Origin: an uncultured Clostridia bacterium
Lineage (GTDB): Bacteria > Bacillota > Clostridia > Oscillospirales > Oscillospiraceae
Reading direction: 5' to 3'
Length of the DNA stretch: 10,474 nt
Assembly (NCBI GenBank): GCA_945918815.1
Contig: CAMEIU010000068.1
Coordinates: 1 to 10,474 of the forward strand
Positions 6,627 to 10,474 of the stretch are shown piece by piece. The notes beneath the pieces are model-generated. The model did no database searches and was not told the origin of the DNA. It saw only the letters and a program-made list of their open reading frames with translations. A program made the position numbers and the translations under genes. The first letter of the stretch is position 1. Every line of letters starts with the position of its first letter.

Positions 6627-7454
6627 ATGCAACGCTTTGGTTTCAACATCAACTTCCGCAACACGCCGCAGGACATTCTGACCCTGGGCGAGCAGGTCCT
6701 GGGTACCGGTGCTTATCATGCCATCGAGGTCACCTATTACGAGGACATGGAGGATGTGGACACCCACGCCTACAATGAAGCCATCCGTAAAATCGTCGCC
6801 GCTTACCACCCTCAGGTGGTCGTCCATATTTCAGGTTTTAATCTGTCTGAGGAAAACAGCGTTCTGCGAAGCGCTATTCTACACGAATTCCGCAACTGCT
6901 GCAAGTACACCAAGGAGTTGGGCGGCAAGGAGATTGTGATGCACTGCGGCAAGGCAAACGGTTCTCTCCACGTCCCCCAGGTCCCCCATAGCTCCGCCTG
7001 GGTGGAAAACCCCTTTGTACGCGCCTGGATCCTGTCGGTCCAGCTGTTCCGCACCTGCTGCGACATTGCCAAGGAATACGGAATCACCATTCACACGGAA
7101 AACCTGAATCAGGATCACCTGACCGTGCGGTGCGATACCCTGGTAAAATTTGTGGAGGACATCGACCGGGACAATGTGGACATCGTGTTCGACATCGGCC
7201 ACTGCCATCACACCGGCGGCGATATCGTCACCGACGTGCTGGCCTGCGGCAGCCGCCTGCACCACCTGCATCTCCACGATAACATGGCCGACGGCGACTC
7301 CCACCTGCCCATCGGCGAAGGCAATATCGATTACCGCAGCTTCTGCGAGGCTCTCCGTCAGGTGGGCTACGACGGGCTCTATATGATGGAGCTGCGCTGC
7401 TGCACCCCGGAAAACCTGCTGCGGTCCAAGGAGAGGTTGCTGGCATGTATGTAA
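6627..7454 (+). CDS. Sugar phosphate isomerase/epimerase-like TIM-barrel protein
   Basis: This encodes a 275-residue cytoplasmic protein of the AP-endonuclease-2 / xylose-isomerase-like TIM barrel family, whose members isomerise or epimerise sugars and sugar acids or cut phosphodiesters using divalent metals. Likely metal-site residues fall in the expected strands: Glu158 (TEN), Asp189 with the GHCHH run (FDIGHCHH, 188-195), His217/Asp218 (HLHLHDN), His226 (SHLPIGEGNIDY) and Glu255 (MMELR). The HD...HxPxGxGxIDY pattern points to the isomerase/epimerase branch. Twelve cysteines in 275 residues, three of them as CC pairs, is notable and fits an anaerobe. AAAGGAG (6612-6618) precedes the ATG. 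The gene ends inside the next one (10-base overlap). Which sugar it acts on cannot be read from the sequence. Confidence 0.85.
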   Translation: MQRFGFNINFRNTPQDILTLGEQVLGTGAYHAIEVTYYEDMEDVDTHAYNEAIRKIVAAYHPQVVVHISGFNLSEENSVLRSAILHEFRNCCKYTKELGGKEIVMHCGKANGSLHVPQVPHSSAWVENPFVRAWILSVQLFRTCCDIAKEYGITIHTENLNQDHLTVRCDTLVKFVEDIDRDNVDIVFDIGHCHHTGGDIVTDVLACGSRLHHLHLHDNMADGDSHLPIGEGNIDYRSFCEALRQVGYDGLYMMELRCCTPENLLRSKERLLACM

Positions 7455-8179
7455 ATGAGAAAACTGCGATTTTGGCAGATTTTCATTGTCATACCCTGGC
7501 GTCCCTCCACGCCTACAGCACCTTACGGGAAAACATTGAGGCTGCCAAGCGGAAAAACCTCTGTCTGCTGGGCGTCACCGACCACGGAATCGGCACCGCG
7601 GATTCTCCGCCGCTGTCCTACTTCGATAACCTTCTCTCCCTGCCTGAGACGGTGGATGGCATCCGCCTGCTCCGCGGCGTGGAGGCCAATATCATGGACC
7701 ACGAGGGAAGGCTGGATATGCCTGCGGCGCTGCTCCAGCGGATGGACTTTGTCATCGCGTCCTATCACGACTCCTGTACGGTTCCCGGCACCGTGGCGGA
7801 CCACACCCGGTCCTATCTGGCCCTGGCCCGGAATCCGGACGTGGACCTGATCGGCCACTCCGGCACGGCGGCGTTCCAGTACGACTTTGAGCGGGTGATT
7901 CCCGTGTTCGGCCAATACGGGAAAGTGGTGGAGATCAACGCCCACACCTTCATCTGCCGCCAGAAATCCATTGAAAACTGCATGGAGATCGCCCGGCTCT
8001 GCGCCCGCTACAGCGTCCCCGTCCTGGTCAATTCCGACGCCCACTCCGAATTTGAGGTCGGCGTGGTGGAAAAGGCTCTGGACATGCTCCGGGAGATTCA
8101 CTTCCCCGAAGCGCTGATCATCAACACCGACGCGGACCGGATCCGGCAGTACCTGTCCAAGCTGCAATCGCAGCATTGA
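7445..8179 (+). CDS. YcdX-type PHP-domain phosphatase
   Basis: This encodes a 244-residue cytoplasmic metal-dependent hydrolase of the PHP superfamily, closest by motif to YcdX, a trinuclear-metal phosphatase. All nine expected ligands are present: His14 and His16 (DFHCHT), His22 (HAYST), His47 (VTDHG), Glu80 (GVEANI), His108 (ASYHD), His138 (IGHSG), and Asp198 and His200 (NSDAH). The usual GHPG reads GHSG and the usual EINNSS segment reads EINAHTF, so the substrate pocket may differ from the type members. AAGGAG (7428-7433) precedes the ATG, and the start lies 10 bases inside the isomerase gene, so the two are translationally coupled and probably act in one pathway. It is the last gene of the operon. 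Removal of phosphate from an imported or isomerised sugar phosphate is an inference. Confidence 0.9.
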   Translation: MYVNEKTAILADFHCHTLASLHAYSTLRENIEAAKRKNLCLLGVTDHGIGTADSPPLSYFDNLLSLPETVDGIRLLRGVEANIMDHEGRLDMPAALLQRMDFVIASYHDSCTVPGTVADHTRSYLALARNPDVDLIGHSGTAAFQYDFERVIPVFGQYGKVVEINAHTFICRQKSIENCMEIARLCARYSVPVLVNSDAHSEFEVGVVEKALDMLREIHFPEALIINTDADRIRQYLSKLQSQH

Positions 8180-8192
8180 CCGTTTTTTCTGA

Positions 8193-8303
8193 GGCTGTTA
8201 AAAAAGTCGTAGTTCCCGATTTGACTGTGCAGCGGTCAAAGGGGGAGCGGATTGCCACGCCGGTGCGCGCACCGGCTCGCAATGACAGACTTTTTTAACA
8301 GCC
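8193..8303. repeat. 111-bp nested palindromic element, type B (CHCEPVR family)
   Basis: Perfect 16-bp terminal inverted repeats (GGCTGTTAAAAAAGTC at 8193-8208 and its complement at 8288-8303) enclose two smaller inverted repeats. One is TTTGAC-N9-GTCAAA (8220-8240). The other is a perfect 18-bp palindrome centred in 8259-8276, flanked by ATTGC (8251-8255) and GCAAT (8279-8283). Read on the minus strand it contains TGTCATTGCGAGCC, the same left end as the 119-bp element at 10177. It codes for nothing credible. It fills the gap between the PHP gene and the mgtC-family gene and may act as a transcriptional barrier. The form resembles a MITE or REP-like element; no mobility gene is seen. Confidence 0.85.
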
Positions 8304-8336
8304 CCATTTATTCCAGCCGAAAGGAGGCGCAAGCGT

Positions 8337-9026
8337 ATGAATGTGGAACTGGACGTCCTGCGTCCCCTGACTCTCTCCTCCATTCTCTGCCGCACCGTGC
8401 TCGCCGTCTTTCTGGGCGGCCTGGTGGGCACGGAGCGCGGCATGAAAAACCGTCCGGCGGGTATGCGGACCTATATGCTGGTGGCCCTGGGCGCCTGCAT
8501 GGTCATGATGACCAACCAATACGTGGCCCAGGCCTACCACACCGGCGACCCCGTCCGTCTGGGGGCACAGGTGGTCAGCGGAATCGGCTTTCTGGGTGCG
8601 GGCACCATCGTGGTCACCAAGCACAACCAGATCAAGGGGCTGACCACCGCGGCGGGGCTCTGGGCCGCGGCCGGCGTCGGGCTGGCGGTGGGAATCGGCC
8701 TCTATGAGGTGGCCGTCTCCGGGGCCATTCTGATTTTCCTGATTCTCACGGCTCTGCAGCGGGTGGACGCCGCCATGCGGAAGAACACCAAGACCCTGGA
8801 GGTCTACATTGAGCTGAAGCCCCACATCTCCCTGGGCGAGGCCCTGCGGAGCATCCGTGCCAAGAACATCCAGATTGGCGACGTGCTGCTGGAGCATGAA
8901 AACGGCTCCCCCGAGGGCTGCGCCGCCCTGATTGCCACCCTGCGACAGCAGCGCGGCGTCCCCCGCCAGGAGTTGCTTCTGTCCCTCCGAAAACTGGATG
9001 CCGTCGCGTATGTGGAGGAGCTTTGA
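8337..9026 (+). CDS. MgtC/SapB-family membrane protein
   Basis: This encodes a 229-residue inner-membrane protein. The N-terminal MgtC/SapB domain (about 15-145) has the signatures GGLVGTERGMKNRPAGMRTY (27-46), VSGIGFLGAGTIV (80-92) and KGLTTAAGLWAAAGVGLAVGIGLY (100-123), with about four to five membrane spans. A soluble C-terminal domain (about 150-229) is likely ACT-like, as in longer family members. MgtC of Salmonella restrains its ATP synthase and supports growth at low Mg(II); in commensal Clostridia the role is not settled. AAGGAGG (8321-8327) precedes the ATG by nine bases. No magnesium riboswitch or clear promoter is seen upstream because the palindromic element occupies the gap. The phosphoesterase gene starts 17 bases after its stop codon, so the two may be cotranscribed. 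Confidence 0.93.
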   Translation: MNVELDVLRPLTLSSILCRTVLAVFLGGLVGTERGMKNRPAGMRTYMLVALGACMVMMTNQYVAQAYHTGDPVRLGAQVVSGIGFLGAGTIVVTKHNQIKGLTTAAGLWAAAGVGLAVGIGLYEVAVSGAILIFLILTALQRVDAAMRKNTKTLEVYIELKPHISLGEALRSIRAKNIQIGDVLLEHENGSPEGCAALIATLRQQRGVPRQELLLSLRKLDAVAYVEEL

Positions 9027-9043
9027 AGAAAGGAGCAATTATT

Positions 9044-10084
9044 TTGAAACGGAAACAGATTACAAGAGGAATCCTGATTGCATGCGCCGCAATTGTTGTA
9101 TTGTGCGGGATCGTATTCGGGCTGCTCCGGCTCCGTACAAAAGAGCTGCCGGACCAAACCGTTTTCGCAATTCTTCCAGACACACAGCTATACGCGCAAT
9201 TCATGCCCGAAATATTTGACGCCCAGACACAATGGATCGCAGACCATGCCGAAGAGGAAGAAATTGCATTCGTACTCCATGTGGGGGATATCACAAACAA
9301 GGCGTATATTCCAACGCAATGGGAAAACGCGTCCCACGCCATGTCGATCCTGGATGAGAAGAACATTCCCTATGTTACGGTGACTGGCAATCACGACGTG
9401 GATGATGAGGCGTCAAAGATTGATTTGGACGCATATTATGATGACTTGAGAATTGACCGAGAGCTGTATCCAGTCTATTTTTCTGAGAAACGATTCTCTG
9501 CGATGGATACATTTGGCGGAATGAGTGAAAACGGATATAACCAATACCACTTCATTCCATGCGGCGACGGAGAGATTATGGTTCTGGCCTTGGACTGGCT
9601 GCCATCGGAAGAAACAATGAACTGGGTGCAAACCATTTTAAACCAACATCCCCACACGCCGACCATCGTTGTAAAGCATGATTTCATTCAGCCGCGGAAG
9701 GACCGCAGTCAGCCAATCGTACCGGCCAACGAGGAATGTGCCAAACAGTGGGATATTTTCTCTCAGTACGATCAAATCTTTATGATCATCAACGGCCATT
9801 ATACCGGCTCTGACCACGGGATTCTGAAAAATCAATTCGGAAACGACGTTTACGTTGCTGTGATCGATTACCAGAGCAAATACCACGGCGGCAATGGATG
9901 GATGCGGCTGCTGACGCTGGATTTTGCGGAGAATACCATCAACGGCGTCACTTTTTCTCCCTACGTCATGACAATCCCGGAGGAAGCACGGACAGAAGAC
10001 GACATCGTCTATTTGGACGACGAATACAACGAATTTCAGTTCCCCTTTGATTTGAGAACGCGGTTCACAGACATCTGGAACTGA
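9044..10084 (+). CDS. Membrane-anchored calcineurin-like metallophosphoesterase
   Basis: This encodes a 346-residue protein with an N-terminal membrane anchor (residues 9-29, ILIACAAIVVLCGIVFGLL) preceded by Lys/Arg residues. The catalytic domain is therefore outside the cell. Metallophosphoesterase motifs appear in order: PDTQ (45-48, with Gln in place of the usual His), HVGDITN (79-85), TGNHD (114-118), KHD (211-213) and NGHYTGSDHG (250-259). This is the two-metal site of the COG1409 type, and the PDTQ variant is common among secreted members. The TTG at 9044 is preferred because AAAGGAG (9029-9035) lies eight bases ahead; an earlier TTG at 9023 overlaps the mgtC stop codon and lies ahead of the Shine-Dalgarno. 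Base composition is clearly more AT-rich than in mgtC or the ABC operon, which suggests separate origin. Substrate unknown. Confidence 0.88.
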   Translation: MKRKQITRGILIACAAIVVLCGIVFGLLRLRTKELPDQTVFAILPDTQLYAQFMPEIFDAQTQWIADHAEEEEIAFVLHVGDITNKAYIPTQWENASHAMSILDEKNIPYVTVTGNHDVDDEASKIDLDAYYDDLRIDRELYPVYFSEKRFSAMDTFGGMSENGYNQYHFIPCGDGEIMVLALDWLPSEETMNWVQTILNQHPHTPTIVVKHDFIQPRKDRSQPIVPANEECAKQWDIFSQYDQIFMIINGHYTGSDHGILKNQFGNDVYVAVIDYQSKYHGGNGWMRLLTLDFAENTINGVTFSPYVMTIPEEARTEDDIVYLDDEYNEFQFPFDLRTRFTDIWN

Positions 10085-10176
10085 GCGCATCCTTCCACCG
10101 GCCATGCGCCGTAAATCGGAAATATGACGATCGGCATAAATAAGCAGCTGCAAGTTTTGCAAGTGCTCAAAAAACG

Positions 10177-10295
10177 CTGTCATTGCGAGCCAGTCCGCAG
10201 CATGCAGGCAGCTGCGTCCTGTGACCAACTGCCCCACGGCGCGTCGGGTCGCCGCGCCCTACAGTGGGCATTGTGTTGTTTCGCAGCAATGACAG
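10177..10295. repeat. 119-bp dispersed palindromic repeat, type A copy 2 (CHCEPVR family)
   Basis: CTGTCATTGC (10177-10186) and GCAATGACAG (10286-10295) form perfect 10-bp terminal inverted repeats. The interior contains GCATGCAGGCAGCTGC (10200-10215) and a GC-rich palindromic core (GGCGCG...CGCGCC, 10238-10258). The interior matches 22-85 of the window, and the ends match the type B element at 8193-8303. Translation of the plus strand gives CHCEPVRSMQAAAS, a familiar spurious ORF signature of clostridial genomes. It lies between the phosphoesterase gene and the terminator shared with rubrerythrin. Bases 10085-10176 hold only a weak GCGCAT/ATGCGC inverted repeat (10085-10090/10104-10109). Confidence 0.85.
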
Positions 10296-10323
10296 TTAAG
10301 GCAAAGCTCTGTCAAATAATCGA

Positions 10324-10359
10324 AAAAGCCAGCCCTCCTGGAAAAGAGGGCTGGCTTTT
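10324..10359. terminator. Bidirectional rho-independent terminator
   Basis: A perfect 14-bp stem (AAAAGCCAGCCCTC, 10324-10337, with its complement at 10346-10359) has an 8-base loop and T-runs at the 3' side on both strands. It serves the minus-strand rubrerythrin gene, 11 bases beyond its stop codon, and can also stop plus-strand transcription from the phosphoesterase gene. Confidence 0.9.
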
Positions 10360-10370
10360 GATTGGATTTC

Positions 10371-10474
10371 TTATTTGAAGTACCGGTCCAGCAGACCCTT
10401 CAGGGCGCGGCCATGGCGAGCCTCGTCGCGGGCCATTTCATGGACGGTGTCATGGATGGCGTCCAGGCCGTTCT
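10371..10474 (-). CDS. Rubrerythrin, C-terminal end (partial, cut by the right edge)
   Basis: Only the last 34 codons plus stop are in the window. Read on the minus strand they give NGLDAIHDTVHEMARDEARH followed by GRALKGLLDRYFK and TAA (10373-10371). The EMARDEARHG helix carries an ExxH iron-ligand pair and, with the GLL-RYF ending, is typical of the ferritin-like domain end of clostridial rubrerythrins, which reduce hydrogen peroxide in the cytoplasm of anaerobes. The domain order and any rubredoxin-like part lie outside the window. The terminator at 10324-10359 follows it. Confidence 0.78.
   Translation of the reverse strand, partial: NGLDAIHDTVHEMARDEARHGRALKGLLDRYFK

Noticed and set aside
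7523..8176. 217-codon minus-strand ORF opposite the PHP gene
   Set aside because: Antisense to a gene with all catalytic motifs intact; no domain seen.
8180..8336. Magnesium riboswitch (M-box) ahead of the mgtC-family gene
   Set aside because: The gap is almost wholly the palindromic element; no M-box-like conserved segments were seen.
8198..8443. 81-codon minus-strand ORF containing CHCEPVRAPAWQS
   Set aside because: This is the well-known spurious translation of the palindromic repeat, not a protein gene.
10124..10378. 84-codon plus-strand ORF containing CHCEPVRSMQAAAS
   Set aside because: It runs through the repeat and the terminator and overlaps the rubrerythrin end; no ribosome binding site.
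1..10474. CRISPR array, phage or defence system, complete insertion sequence, tRNA or rRNA
   Set aside because: No regularly spaced repeats, transposase, integrase, phage or defence genes and no RNA gene signature were found on either strand.

Overview
The window is GC-rich bacterial DNA with tightly packed genes, strong AAAGGAG-type ribosome binding sites, TTG as well as ATG starts, a clostridial-type rubrerythrin tail at the right edge and dispersed palindromic repeats whose translation reads CHCEPVR. Together these suggest a gut member of the Oscillospiraceae (Flavonifractor/Lawsonibacter-like Clostridia). The placement is an inference; there is no rRNA or marker gene in the window.

Left part (1-1300): a dispersed palindromic repeat runs in from the left edge. 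It is followed by mntP (manganese efflux pump) and a MarR-family regulator that has its own promoter and a likely autoregulatory operator. A strong terminator lies between marR and the convergent lacI gene.

Centre (1302-8179): a LacI-family repressor gene (minus strand) is divergent from a five-gene plus-strand operon. The operon encodes a lipoprotein solute-binding protein of the AfuA/FbpA type, an ABC ATPase, a double-length permease with two fused halves, a sugar-phosphate-isomerase-like TIM barrel protein and a YcdX-type PHP-domain phosphatase. The 378-bp divergent control region is AT-rich. It holds a clear sigma-A promoter for the operon, a candidate promoter for lacI, and repeated AGTAAAT / ATTTA-N-TAAAT motifs that are candidate operators. 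A 13-bp perfect hairpin without a U-tract separates the binding-protein gene from the ATPase gene. The transporter class is usually annotated as iron import, but a LacI regulator, a sugar-phosphate isomerase-like enzyme and a phosphatase fit an organic phosphate such as a sugar phosphate better. This is the most interesting system in the window.

Right part (8180-10474): a 111-bp nested palindromic element with perfect 16-bp terminal inverted repeats is followed by an mgtC/sapB-family membrane protein gene. Next, 17 bp downstream, is a membrane-anchored calcineurin-like phosphoesterase gene with visibly lower GC than its neighbours. After it come another dispersed palindromic repeat (119 bp, same family as the one at the left edge), a bidirectional terminator, and the 3' end of a minus-strand rubrerythrin gene cut by the window edge.
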